Below are positions 1-10,935 of a stretch of 64,000 bases of DNA, piece after piece (the first letter of the stretch is position 1; each line of letters opens with the position of its first letter). The stretch is from the NCBI GenBank assembly GCA_002914805.1, contig JXTB01000021.1, positions 1,401,329-1,465,328 on the forward strand. Direction: 5' to 3'. A program made the translations under genes and the position numbers. The stretch is from Parasponia andersonii. Taxonomy: Eukaryota; Streptophyta; Magnoliopsida; Rosales; Cannabaceae. The notes below the pieces were generated by a model. The model was not told the DNA's origin. It searched no databases and saw nothing but the letters and a program-made list of their open reading frames with translations.

Positions 1-1661
1 GGTATTATGCTCGAATCAAAAGTTGCCATTTTTGGATATTTTGAGTTTAAGTTTGACTTTTTGATCCGGTCGTTGGATTGTTTTTTTTGTTGTTATTTTT
101 GGATTGTACTCGAAAAATGGGAAAGTTTGATATATATATATTGCCTATGTTTAATGACCGGCATGGAAATCGAGATCAGACGATCGAGATTTTGCCTCGT
201 TTTGCATGCCACCGGCACGGTGCGGGTCTGGACCGGAATTGGACAAGTAATATATCTAACCTAGCTATTTTGGGTGCTAGGAATTCAGTGAAGAGGTCTA
301 TTTATGGAATTGAAGCTCCGGTGAAAAGTTGTTTTTCGCAAGAGGACGATCGAGGGCTTGAAACTAGTTCCCGATCCTCCGGGTGATCGTCAATGAAACC
401 TTGAGGATTCAATAGCGTGGTATCACTATTCGAGCAAGGTAGGGACTAAATTACTCCTGTTTTATATCATTTTTGAATAAAGCTTATTTTCTACAATATA
501 TGAGAACAAATGTGATTTTTGGTTTTCTTGAACATCTATGGTGGGAATTGATTGTGTGATGTATACATATTGTATTGTTTTGGGAATTTTCTGAGTGCAG
601 GTTATTTTGGGTATATTAAAAAAAGGGCCGTTATGCTGCCTGTTTTCCTATAAAACCTAGTATGCTGATTTTATTTAAAAACCTAAGCATGATTATTTTC
701 ACACTTCAGTTCTATATTGCACGTGTCATAGGATCATACATGAGTACCGTGTTAGATCGTAGGTTTACAGTGTGGCGCTGCATGCTCCACTGTTTGTGTA
801 GAGTCCGTAAACCCACGTGGGGTTTTGTTACTTCTAATTACCTCCCCATTTAGTAAGCATAGGCAATTCGGTTTTCCCTTCAGGTTTGGTAGGCAACACA
901 CAGATGTCCCCTCCGGGTATGGGCTTAGGTGTCAGACAGGCTGTTACGCATACTTAGTGCCATCATCTTGGGTTTCCACAGATGAGAGGATGTGAGCTCA
1001 TCGGTATGGGTTGATTTATGTCATGTGCATATAAATTGAATGGTTTTGATTATACTACTTTATATATACATATATATATATATGGATTTTCGGTTTGGAT
1101 TATATATATATATGTATGTTTTGGACTAAACTAACCATGCAGGAGTTCTCTATCACTAAAATGTTTTCGACTAGGTAATTATTTTTCCGACTGGGTATTT
1201 TATGCTCACCCCTCTACCTTCTTCCTCAAGTGGTGTCCAATGCGATCTTGGTGATCAAGAGGAATAAGAGATCATCTTGACTGTTGTTTGTTCCTTGGAA
1301 ATACTAGAAGCTTGTTGTCGTGGTATTTGGATTGTTTGGATTTTGTGTTAGCATTGAACCAAGATTACTACTTTCTAATTTGTCTGAGAACTTATGTATG
1401 CCATTCTGGGATTTGAGTTTCATTGTGGATGATGATAATACTTGGATTTATATTTGATTTTGCGTTTTTAAATAATTATTCGATCTATGTTAATGGTGTA
1501 TACGAACTGTGGAAGTGGTTCACAGGATGAAATTCTAATTATTTTATTTAAATGGACCTTTTTATAAAATTAGAATTTTTGACACTTTCAACTAAATCAA
1601 GGAATTTCCTACTTTTGTGAAACTCTCCTTCTACCACTAGCCCGGGTTTTGGGTCGTGACA
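1..1661 (-). mobile_element. Gypsy-type LTR, partial (window edge)
   Basis: Read on the minus strand this begins TGTCACGACCC at 1661, a common start of plant Ty3/gypsy LTRs, and runs off the left end of the window. It is an inverted relative of 61494-63433: for example the block at 240-310 matches the reverse complement of about 62580-62650, and 1070-1420 matches about 61500-61800. The opposite copy shows the LTR finishing with TTTTACA, so only its last few hundred bases are missing here. Small open frames at 7-386 and 662-853 are chance frames inside the LTR. There is no coding capacity. The TG start and the paired copy make the LTR call fairly safe; the gypsy assignment rests on LTR style only. 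Confidence 0.7.
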
Positions 1662-2700
1662 CTAACTATCCATAGTCATAATTAACTCTTAATTATAATT
1701 AAGTCTTGTCCATTAATATAGGGACACTTAACTATAGGTCCAATATTGCATTCTTAGACTAAATGTCATATATTTTCTGTGAAACTAATTAACACTCTAA
1801 TTAACTTGATCTATTTATCATACACTATACCTGCAGATATACCCCCGATGCAATGTTGCACTAGTGAGCCGAAATTACTATATTACCTTTCTTGTGCATA
1901 TTTACTTTTGAGTTGACATTTTTCATCAAATGGATAATAATTAACTATGGTGTTTATAAATGTCCATACAAACATAATAAAATTCACAAAGTGAATACTT
2001 GGCTCCTGGCTTTTATTATCTAAGTCCTTGAAAAAACTCAGAGTGACATTATATACATGGTGTCGTAATCATGAAGGGCATTCTCATCAATTCATAAATC
2101 TTATCTTCCAAGATACTAGAGTTTGAACCATATAATTGGAACTCATCCTTTAGTAAGTCAGAAAGATAAAACTCATGAAAGCAAGTCCGATCATTACTAG
2201 GATTAAGGTAATCTTACAATAGTGCTAGATTAGTGAAAGATAGAATATTGAGTTACGATACTTAATCTCAAATTCTATTTTCACTTGGTCTAGTTCAATA
2301 CACTTATAACTTTCTTATAACTTACTAGTGTTTCTATCCAAAGTCAAATACTTCGATGATTCGAGACTTCATCAATCCCATCGAAATAGACTGCACTACT
2401 TTCTATAGCAAAATAAAGTATTCTATCTTTATTTGCGGAATATGAACTTTTAATTTAGATATAGTGAAATAAAGAATTTAGTCTCTTACATATGAACACT
2501 TCACACGAACAATTCTTTATTACTCATTATTAACCATGGAAACTTTTACAAGTTTGCATAATAGAAAACATAAACATCACATGTATATAATTATGACATA
2601 ATATGAAATTTATTGACAGTAAATAGATAACACTTAAATCTAATAAACGTTGTTTAAAATGCCAAACAAAGGTACTGCTTTCTAGAGTATATTCCTAACA
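1662..2700 (-). mobile_element. Copia LTR fragment (5' part of an LTR)
   Basis: On the minus strand the sequence starts TGTTAGGAATATAC at 2700 and shows the general layout of the LTRs of element A (9516 and 14606), including the block around GATAGAATACTTTATT followed by a region containing GAATCATCGAAGTATTTGACTT. It therefore belongs to a related copia family. It breaks off at 1661/1662 where the gypsy LTR begins, so the rest probably lies beyond the left edge, on the far side of that insertion. Its start abuts the gag of element B at 2701. This gives a nested order: B first, this copia element second, gypsy LTR last. Confidence 0.65.
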
Positions 2701-3008
2701 TTAAGCACATCAGTCATGCCTAGTAACATATAGTAACAAGCTTTATTATTGGCATGAGTCTATCTTTTATAGTTTTCTCGTGCAACACGAGTAGCACTAG
2801 CGCTGGTTTATGGAGGACATTCCTCTGTAAGCACAAACTTATAGTCTTTACTAACAAGCATAATATTCATATTACTTTTCCACTTGATAAAATTATCTCC
2901 AATTAATTTTTCATTTTCAAGTAAATCAATAATGGGATTCGAGATTGACATATTTACTGAAAATAAATAAATAAAATAACATTCAACATATTTGAAAATA
3001 AATATCAC
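2701..3008 (-). pseudogene. copia gag N-terminus (truncated)
   Basis: The minus-strand frame 3008-2808 encodes a 66-residue start of a copia Gag. The stretch LIGDNFIKWKSNMNIML is the typical opening of the UBN2/gag-polypeptide family, in which Gag forms the virus-like particle that packages element RNA. The ORF start at 3008 is only the first ATG; the Gag start is more probably the internal Met before SISNPIIDLL. The frame meets a stop at 2808, but homology with E continues to 2701, where the sequence switches to the copia LTR fragment. About 80 percent of gag and all of pol are missing. The paralogous stretch in E is at about 21776-22020. Confidence 0.7.
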
Positions 3009-3994
3009 AAAGAATTCAAATTAATAAATGCGATGCATGATGTATGTAAATAAACACGTAAACTTAATTACTAATTCAATGGTAATTCAATTTTCTCTAA
3101 CTAGGTGTCATCGTATGAAAGATCACATAACTATTAATTGAATTGAGATATTCTCAATTAATAAATAGAATATCAAAATATCTTATATTTTCTTTTATTT
3201 TTTAACTACTGTTTTATAGTCAAGATACTATTAACAGCTTAATTGTATCCTCATGAGTGTGACCCATTATTTCAGATTCTAGCAACTTAACTCAAAATCA
3301 CATATAATATAACAATAAAATAAAATAATAATGATATTTAACCGGATCTCTTGGGAAATTACAATCTAATAAAATAATAAAATTACAAAGAGTCAAAGGC
3401 ACACAGGCTCGAAAATTATCTTTTGGTCTTCTTGGGCCTCTTTTTTCTTTTTTGGTATTTTTACAATGAGATTTGTAAAAAGTGATATTTTTGTAAATAC
3501 ATTATAAAACTAGCCTAGTCCATATGATTATCTAAATAATCATTTGGGCCTAGGCCTATTTTTTTTTAGCGTTATTATATATGTAATATATATGAATTTA
3601 TAAATATATATATTTATATTTATATAATATATTAAATTATATTTATAACATGTATTAATATATATATTATATTTTAAAAAAATTTCGTGAGTTCTTTCAG
3701 GAGTCAGGTCGGCTTTAAGTGGAAAATTTTCCATCATCTTCTTTGTACATACATTACAGGGAAAATGAAAAAAAATACAACAAATTCTATACCTCCAAAA
3801 TTAGGGTTTAGATCATTTTATCTAATCAAATAAATTGTAAAAAGTTTAAAACCTAAGGAACCATACAATTAGCGGCTAAATACTAACCATACATCTAACA
3901 TATAATAACCCATTCATTTATTATCAAATCCACATAAAAATAATGCACTACTAACTCATGCATACAAATAATTAATACTATATACTCATATAAA

Positions 3995-4010
3995 CTCTCT
4001 GGTACTAATT
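3995..4010 (-). promoter_or_regulatory. Degenerate primer binding site (tRNA-iMet type) of element B
   Basis: Immediately after the LTR end the minus strand reads TTAGTACCAGAGAG, which differs by a few bases from the usual TGGTATCAGAGC complement of initiator tRNA-Met. Position and partial match support a decayed PBS. Confidence 0.45.
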
Positions 4011-4710
4011 GTTGGTTTTTAAAAACGATTTTCATAATGGAAGATTGGCCTAGGTATATTTAAAATTTTTCTCAAAACAATTGATTATATAAGTCTATAG
4101 TATTAATTCATGGTAAATAGAAATATACAAAGAGAATAGATCTAATACATTTTATAGCTTATTAATGAATCCTAACTTTTCTGTCTTCTAAACCACGATC
4201 TTTCAATCTAAGCCTTAAGCACAACTGGATAAAAGTGTAGGTGTTACGTAAAATCTCTTAAAACTCACACTTAGGCACTTGTAATATTCTCAACGTATGA
4301 GATTATAAGAATTTATTCTACATCGAATAGGAAGACTCTTTTTTTTTTCTCTCTAGGTTATAGAGGCTTGGTAGAAAATAATACATATTGTATCTCTTTT
4401 CTACTGGGCTTTTCTTTATATATATATTTATTAAACTAATAAGGGTTTTCTTTATATAGCCTATCAGTGGATCTTAGTTTTTATGTTTTCTAAACCATGA
4501 TCTTCCAATCTAAGTCTCAAACACAACTGGAGAACGTGTGGGCATTACGTACAATTTGTCAAAACTCACACTTTAGGCCTTTACAATAATCTCAACACAT
4601 AAGAATGCAAGAGTTTGTTCTACAGAGAATATAAAGACTCTCTTCTTTTTCTCTCTAAGTTATGGAGGCTCTATAGAAAATAATACGAAGTGCATCTTAT
4701 CTCTACTAGG

Positions 4711-4751
<41 letters not shown>

Positions 4752-5808
4752 CTACTAAGGGTTTTCTTTATATAGCCTATTAGTATATCCTAGTTTTTTG
4801 GTCTTCTAAACAACAATCTTCCAATATAAACCTGAAGCACAACTGGATGAGTGTGCGGATGTTGCGTACAATCTCTCAAAACTCACATTTTAGGCCCTTG
4901 CAATATTCTCAACATATGAGATTGTAAGAGTTTATTCTACAGAGAATAGGAAGACNTAAACAAATAAGAAAACTTATCTCTCTATAAATTAAAATTAATT
5001 AATTCTAAATTAATTAATTAATTAATTAATAACAATTATTAATTATTGTAGACAAACAATTTATCTAGACAAAGGATGTAGTAACAGAAATAATATAATA
5101 TCCAGTACAATGTTTGTAAGAGGTAGAATTGAGGAAATATGGACCTGTAATACAAACTCTAATAAATTATAACAATTAATTAAACTCTTTAATTAATTTG
5201 TCTAATTTATTACTTCTACTATTACTCTACTAAAAATCTGGAATTGTACTCTTAAAGTTACAGAATTAATTTACTCAGAACACAATAATTAATCCATCAA
5301 TTTAATCATTAGATGTAGTTTAATTCTCCATAGACAATTCATAATTGGAGCTATCTCATGTTTTGTTTACCTCTCCAATTAGATCTTTTTTTATATACCA
5401 CTGATTCTCTGATGAACAATTAATTTACAAATCTATTATAAATTGAGTACTCAAACTGTTCAAGTCTTGAATCAATACACAAGGAAATCATCTTTCTAGC
5501 TTCCTAATAGAATGACTGGATTCCATATCTGTAAGTTACATTCTAAGCTACTCATCTCATCATGCTCCTAAGATATAGGTATTTTGATCTATTTCGGAAA
5601 CAAACCTTTAACAAGTATGTTAAAAAACATGATATTATAAATATGAGTCTATAACTACTCAAGATTAAGATTGATTTATATATGATTATCTAATGACATT
5701 ATTTCAACTCTTAACACTTAACGGAATTTATGTAAGATTCAAATCATCTCTAGTCCAATCTATATAATCAAATTATATAAAATTCCTCTATTGTGATGTC
5801 AACACATC
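4011..5808 (-). repeat. 5' LTR of copia element B (start truncated)
   Basis: The minus-strand LTR ends ...AACCAACA at 4011, directly followed by a degenerate PBS. Its upstream end is cut at about 5808, where sequence switches to the SIRE-like LTR. By alignment with the complete LTR start of E at 25773, roughly the first 290 bases are missing. It contains a 300-bp tandem repeat (4153-4956) with TATA-like boxes. The N at 4956 means the true length is unknown. Confidence 0.6.
4153..4956 (-). repeat. Tandem repeat of about 300 bp in the LTR, each unit with a TATA-like box
   Basis: Three units begin at about 4153, 4455 and 4771 (periods 302 and 316); the third is cut by the N at 4956. Each unit carries, on the plus strand, a TATAGC start, a block with TTCTAAAC, a block with AACTCACA and TTTAGGC, and GTTCTAC or ATTCTAC followed by a CT-rich run. 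Read in the LTR's own direction (minus), two of the unit borders contain CTATATAAAG, a good TATA box, followed by a purine-rich leader with AGAGAGAAAAAG. The layout suggests duplicated core promoter and leader units. A (TA)n run at about 4712-4747 separates units 2 and 3. Confidence 0.7.
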
Positions 5809-5809
5809 A

Positions 5810-5899
5810 TAACTCCAAACTCAAGCCAGTAATTAGTAACTAAATCACATATTTGTTATTATCAAAATAAGACAAGATTGAAAGTCACATAGGTTAACA
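5810..5899 (-). repeat. 3' LTR stub of the SIRE-like element
   Basis: Ninety bases starting TGTTAACCTATGTG on the minus strand match the first 90 bases of the 5' LTR (19704 downward). The match stops at about 5810, where the sequence becomes the truncated LTR of element B. The rest of the 3' LTR and its target duplication are lost. Confidence 0.75.
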
Positions 5900-5913
5900 A
5901 TCTCCTTCTTTTT
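5900..5913 (-). other. Polypurine tract of the SIRE-like element
   Basis: On the minus strand AAAAAGAAGGAGAT lies directly before the LTR start, the expected place and composition for the primer of plus-strand DNA synthesis. Confidence 0.7.
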
Positions 5914-6717
5914 GATGATGACAAACATTGATTTTTCAGATAAAAGTAATGACACAATTTAATTAGCATACATGACCTTACCATTATTTTTAGAAACTCT
6001 CCCCCAATATATACATGGAAATTTGAAACAAAATTCTCCCCTTTTTTAACTGAATTTATGCATACATTAAGCAACAAAAATCTTGAATATTTATCCCCTT
6101 TTGAGATCAGCAAAAAGAATTGAAAGTACCAAGAGAAACATACCATACGTAAGCATAGTGAGAATAATAGGTCACAATCAAAGATAGACATAGGCATAAG
6201 TCTCACACAAGGTTCCATCATCCATAATAAGAAGACATATAAAATGAGTTCAAAAGGTTCAAAAATAATGTACTAATACATCATAAAAGACTAACACATC
6301 ATAAAAGGACATGCGAAAGTATAAGTAAATAAGCAAGAGAGGAAGAATCTAGGATGGAGGTAGATTTTGTCCTCGAAAAGTCCATAAAAAACTGTCTAGG
6401 GTCGGGCTTAGAAAACTGGTGACGAATAGTTTTGGTCGACCAAAATATGAAAATCAGCACTGTTTTGTATGTCTGAAGTGTCCCTCAGTTTTGGTCAACC
6501 AAGTTCGGTTGACCAAAATCTAAAAAGTTTCAGATTTGACCCTTTTTTTAGGGAAAAAAATTGAAAATATGTATATATTTTTAAAGAAACAATTAAGAAT
6601 TTCAGATTTGGTCAATGGAGCACAAATTATCACGGAAATAAAATGAGACGGGACAAAGATTAAAAATTAAAAAAAAAAAAGAGTAAGAGAAAGCATGACA
6701 ATGTATAATCAAGAAAT
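5914..6717 (-). other. 3' untranslated region of the SIRE-like element with hairpins
   Basis: About 800 bases between the end of RNase H and the PPT. I see no env-like gene: the 119-residue frame at 5862-6221 runs through the PPT into the LTR and has no recognisable domain. The region holds a perfect 16-base palindrome TTTTGGTCGACCAAAA (6430-6445) and a perfect 12-base stem with a 6-base loop (TTTTGGTCAACC at 6489-6500, complement at 6507-6518). The same motif recurs in the 5' LTR at 19166-19197. Confidence 0.6.
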
Positions 6718-7991
6718 TTCATCAAAATGAAGCATGCCAAGTTCTCTTCTAATCATACAAAACCGTTCTTCACTAAGAGGTTTTGTAAAAATGACCGCTA
6801 ATTGTTTTTCGGTGGAGACAAATTCAAGAGAAACATCATCTTTTTGCATGTGATCATGAAGGAAATGGTGTCTTATATCAATGTGCTTAGCTCAAGAATA
6901 CAAAATAGAATTTTTAGATAAGCTGATAGTACTAGTGTTATCACATTTAATAGGCACATGTGCAAATTTCATACCAAAATCTTAAAGTGTTTGTTTTATC
7001 CAAAGAATTTGTGTACAACAACTATCTGCAGATATATACTGTGCTTCGGTGGTGGAAAGAGCAACTAAATTTTGTTTCTTGCTAAACAAAGAAACTAGTG
7101 ACTATCCCAAAAAGTGACAATTACCACTTGTGCTCTTTCGATCAGTTTTACACCCAGCAAAATCCGCATCCGCGTAACTTGAGATATCAAAGTGTGTGCC
7201 TTTAGGATACCATAATCCTATATTCATAATGCCATGCAAATATTTTAAAATACGTTTAACCTCACTAAGATAGGATTCTTTAGGATTAGATTGATGTCTA
7301 GTATATAGACAAACACTAAACATAATATCCAGTCTACTAGTGGTAAGATAAAGTAAGGATCGGATCATACCTCGATATTTAGTAATATCTACCACTATAC
7401 CGCTTTCATCTTTGTCAAGCTTGATTGATGAGCTCATTAGTATCTTCATTGGTTTTAAATATTCAAATTCATACTTCTTGAGTAGCTCTTTGATGTAGTT
7501 TGCTTGATTGATAAAGATTCCTTCTTTGGATTATTTTATTTGAAGCCCAAGAAAAAAGTTCAATTCTCCCATCATACTCATCTCAAATTCACTATGCATA
7601 CACTTAGAGAATTCTTCACAGAGATAAACATTAGTGGCTCCAAATATAATATCGTCAAAATAGATTTGCACAATTATCATGTCCACCCCTTTATTCTTAA
7701 TAAATAGAGTATTATCCGCTTTTCCTATTGAAAACTTATTTGAGATCAAAAATTTTTATAATCCATCATACCAAGCTTTATGAGCTTGTTTTAGACCATA
7801 TAAAGCCTTTTTCAATTTGTAAACATGATACAGATACTTATGATTTTGAAAATCGGGGGTTGGGCTATATAAACTTCTTCTAAAATGTATCTATTTAAAA
7901 ATGCGCTCTTAACATCCATTTGGTAAAGAATAAAATTCTTATGGCATGCAAATGCTTAGAGCATTCTAACGGTCACTAATCTAGCCTTGTT
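6718..7991 (-). pseudogene. copia reverse transcriptase (C-terminal part) and RNase H
   Basis: Minus-strand coding remains of RVT_2-type reverse transcriptase and RNase H. In order: QMDVKSAFLN (about 7920), a region with stops and shifts, then 7749-7531 with the catalytic loop as YFDDIIFGATN (usual YVDD, so the aspartates remain) and GELNFFLGLQI, then 7449-7102 with the copia motif SADADFAGCKTDRKST in the form YADADFAGC. RNase H continues to about 6718 with recognisable blocks such as VALSTTEAQYISA, broken by many stops. At about 7985 roughly 25 residues between the KARLV block and AFACHKN are missing, a small deletion in the fingers region. The enzyme would have copied element RNA into cDNA. 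It is inactive because of several stops, frameshifts and the deletion. Confidence 0.8.
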
Positions 7992-8681
7992 TCACACTAT
8001 CACCCCATGCTCATCTAATTTATTTCTAAAGACCCATTTAGTTCCAATAACCGAATGATCACTAGGTCTTTGAACTAATTTCCATACATCACTTCTTCCA
8101 AATTGATTTAGCTCCTCTTGCATTGCTAAAATCCAAAATTCATCTTTTTCGGCATCTTTAAAATTTTTAGGTTCAATTTGAGAAAGGAAAGCTAAGTTAT
8201 TGCGAATATTTCTAAGTGATGCTCTAGTTATGACACCTTGTAAGGGATCGCCTAGAATTTGGTCTTTAGGATGAGTATGACTAAATTTTAAATCTTGAGG
8301 AAGAGTTAAAATATTACCATTATCGCATTTTTCTTCCTTAAGACTTTTGACTTGTTGTAATTGGATGTCCTCTTCTTTATTTGGTCTTTTACTGACATTT
8401 AATTCACTTGAGTTTTGTTCCAAACCTACAACATCATTATCATCTATATTTCTCTCCTCATGGAGAGTGTTAGACTCATCAAAAACAACATACATAGATT
8501 TTTCTACTACTAATGTTCTTTTATTGAAAACTCTATAAGCTTTATTAGTAGTAGAATATCCAAGAAAAATACCAACATCAGATTTTGAATCAAATTTTCC
8601 CAAATTATCTTTAGTATTCAAAATAAAACATTTACAACCAAAAACTTTAAAATAACCAATGTTAGGTTTGCTACTTTCCAA
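7992..8681 (-). pseudogene. copia integrase C-terminus to start of reverse transcriptase
   Basis: The longest open stretch of this element (229 residues). It starts with the conserved copia integrase C-terminal block (YFKVFGCKCFI, then VGIFLGYSTTNKAYRVFN), passes through a low-complexity linker rich in E, N and K, and ends with the start of RT (FWILAMQEELNQF, then GTKWVFRNKLDEHG). It ends in a stop directly after GVIV at 7992. It overlaps the upstream integrase frame (8618-8986) in a different frame, which shows a frameshift near 8640-8680. The order integrase before RT is diagnostic for Ty1/copia. Confidence 0.85.
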
Positions 8682-9515
8682 AGCACATAAGGTGTCTTGT
8701 TCAAGATTGGCCTTATCATAACTTTATTCACAATATAACAAGTGATACTTACTGCTTCGGCCCAAAAATATTTTGGCAAACTATTTTCATTTAACATACT
8801 TCGTGCCATTTCTTGTAGGGTTCTATTCTTTCTTTCTATAACTCTATTTTGTTGTGGAGTTCTAGGAGCGGAAAAATTATGATCAAAACCATTTTTATAG
8901 CAAAAAGCTTCCATTTCATTATTTTCAAACTCACCACCATGATCACTTTTGATAGATGTGATGGTGTAGCCTTTTTCATTTTGCACGTCTTACAAAAAAT
9001 AGTAAGTACATTTAAAACATTATTTTTATGAGCAATAAATAGAACCCAAGTTAATCTTGAAAAATAATCAACTATCATGAAGGCATAATGTTTTCCACCA
9101 AGACTAACTACTCTTGATAGTCCAAATAGATCCATATGAAGTAGTTGTAAGGGTCTAGAAGTAGTAATGACGTTTTTGGACTTAAAAGAACTTTTTACTT
9201 ATTTTCCAAATTGGCATGCATCACACACCTTGTCTTTTTCAAAAAGTAAACTTAGTAAACTACTAACAAGGTTTTTCTTTGAAAGCTTAGAAATAGTATT
9301 CATGCTAGCATGTCCAAGTCTTCTATGCCAAAGCCAAGAATCATCTTTTAAAGCTGAAAAATATTTGTCTTGTCTAAAATAGCTTTCGATATCAATAGTG
9401 TAGACATTATCTTTTCTTTCCCCTTCAAAAATGATTTCTTTTGAACAAGTATCCTCAATCAAGCATTTGGAAGGCTCAAAAATGACTCTATAACCCTTAT
9501 CACAAAGTAGACTTA
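8618..9515 (-). pseudogene. copia integrase (zinc-binding and catalytic core)
   Basis: Minus strand. 9462-9199 has the GAG_pre-integrs block: LWHRRLGHASMNTISKLSKK, then CDACQFGK, giving the HHCC-type zinc site, and closes with a stop. 9135-8836 begins the core (GGKHYAFMIVDYFSRLTWV) and shifts frame. 8986-8618 continues the core with the second catalytic aspartate in IKSDHGGEF and the glutamate region TPQQNRVIERKNRTLQEM (usual NGVAERKN, so one glycine is altered). The D and E residues of the second and third catalytic blocks can be read, but stop codons and two frameshifts make it non-functional. It is joined at 9515/9516 to element A; its upstream continuation lies at 16409. Confidence 0.8.
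9511..9515. repeat. Target-site duplication ACTTA, left side of element A
   Basis: ACTTA lies directly before the LTR start TGTTGGG at 9516 and is repeated directly after the LTR end CCAACA, at 16404-16408. It lies within the protease-integrase boundary of the SIRE-like element, whose reading resumes across it. Confidence 0.95.
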
Positions 9516-10935
9516 TGTTGGGATTTTTGCCCTAAAAAGTAGATTTCTAATTTTACCCTTTTGAGTATAAACAACTTTCTCTTATAAGCAATTATGATAT
9601 TTGCTAGATTAAACTATCTTATTTGATTAGTTTATTCATCTGAAAAAGCTTCCATAACTTTATATGTGTATAAAGAAACAATCATGATTAAGTGTTAATT
9701 ATGGGGAGACTTATTTCTTTATCTAAGTCTGAATGAAGTAGTTTACAATCTGTAAATAAAGATGGAATACTTTATTTACTATATAGATTGTAGTGTTTGT
9801 CTATCTCAACGAGAATGATGTGTCTCAAATCATTGAAGTATCTGACTTCTAATAGAAACATTAATACAACATAAATAAGTTAGGTGTATTAAACTGGACT
9901 AGGTAATATAAGGAATTGGAGTCCCGTAACTCAATTCTTTTATTATCACAAATTAGTTCTTAGCATATTAATCTTAATCCTTGATGTTTGACTAGACTTG
10001 CTTTTATGGGTTATAGCCTTTTGATTTGTTAAAAGACTAATCTCTATGAAGTTAGAGGTGAACTTTGGCATATTGGAGGTTATGGCTTATGAATTAATGG
10101 GAACATCAAATAGTTACGGACACTATACATTAATGCCACTTTAGGTTCTTTCAAGATTCATGGAATAATTAAATCTAAGATCTTAGTATTCACTTTGTGA
10201 ATTGGTTGATAATTTTGTCTAAATGGCCATTGAGAACAAAATTATCGACAACATTATTCCTTGATAGAAAGATGGTAACTTAAGTAAATAGGTGTTGGAG
10301 GGGTATTATGGTAATTTCACCTATCCAACTACGACATTGTATAGGGATTATATATGTGGTATAGAATATGCTTGATGGATCGGTTAATCAATGTTAGTTG
10401 ATTAAATCTCTATAAAAGGCATGACATTTAATCTAAGAGTGTAGTATTGGGCCTTTAGTGGAGTGTCCCTTTTACTAATAATATTTATATAAATACCATA
10501 ATAAGAGTTATTATATATTTATCGTATTATTGGAGCTTAGATTATTTGGATCCATTATGTCCCTTTTCTAGCTCAATTAAGCTCATTAATTGGATAGTGG
10601 TATTTGTGAAATTAGTTTCATGAAACTGTGTAAAATAATGATTCTACACAGAAGTTGGTATTTTTATAAATAAGTTTAATAAGTTGGACATATTTATAAA
10701 AATACACCCAAAGCCCAAATTGGAGAACAAGCCCAATCCTAATTGGACTAGGGTTAGCAGTTTTGAGTCCCATATATATAAGATATATGAGAGAAAAAAC
10801 TACACAGTAACTCTAAGAGAGTCACACGTATAGACATATGGAGAAAGGGAGAAAAATCAGCCAAGGGTGAGAAAGAGAGAAGAAAAAAAGTTTCCTACTT
10901 TCTCACAGTCCCATCTCACGTCCCGATATTCCATA
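9516..10935 (+). repeat. 5' LTR of element A, 3' part missing
   Basis: Matches the 3' LTR (14606 onward) closely for about 1420 bases, then departs at about 10935, just after CATCTCACGTCCC and TTCCA. The remaining 370 or so bases of the LTR (represented at 16030-16403) and the PBS are absent from this side. An AGAGAGAAGAAAAAAAG-type purine run near 10870 is shared with the other LTR and probably lies in the transcribed leader. The TATATATAAGATATATGAGAG block at about 10772 is a plausible core promoter. Confidence 0.85.

Larger units (their letters stand above)
2701..5808 (-). mobile_element. Ty1/copia element B, 5' portion only
   Basis: A minus-strand copia relic consisting of a 5' LTR missing its first few hundred bases (4011-5808), a degenerate PBS (about 3995-4009), an untranslated leader (about 3010-3990) and the start of gag (2701-3008). 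It is the same family as element E (19705-27002, plus): 5160-5400 is the reverse complement of about 20200-20400 and 3040-3420 matches about 20700-21660. B keeps the LTR end and PBS that E has lost; E keeps the pol that B has lost. A single N at 4956 marks an assembly gap inside the LTR. Confidence 0.7.

Noticed and set aside
5862..6221. 119-residue minus-strand frame, considered as an env-like gene of a SIRE element
   Set aside because: It crosses the PPT into the LTR, lacks a signal peptide/transmembrane layout, and has no recognisable similarity.
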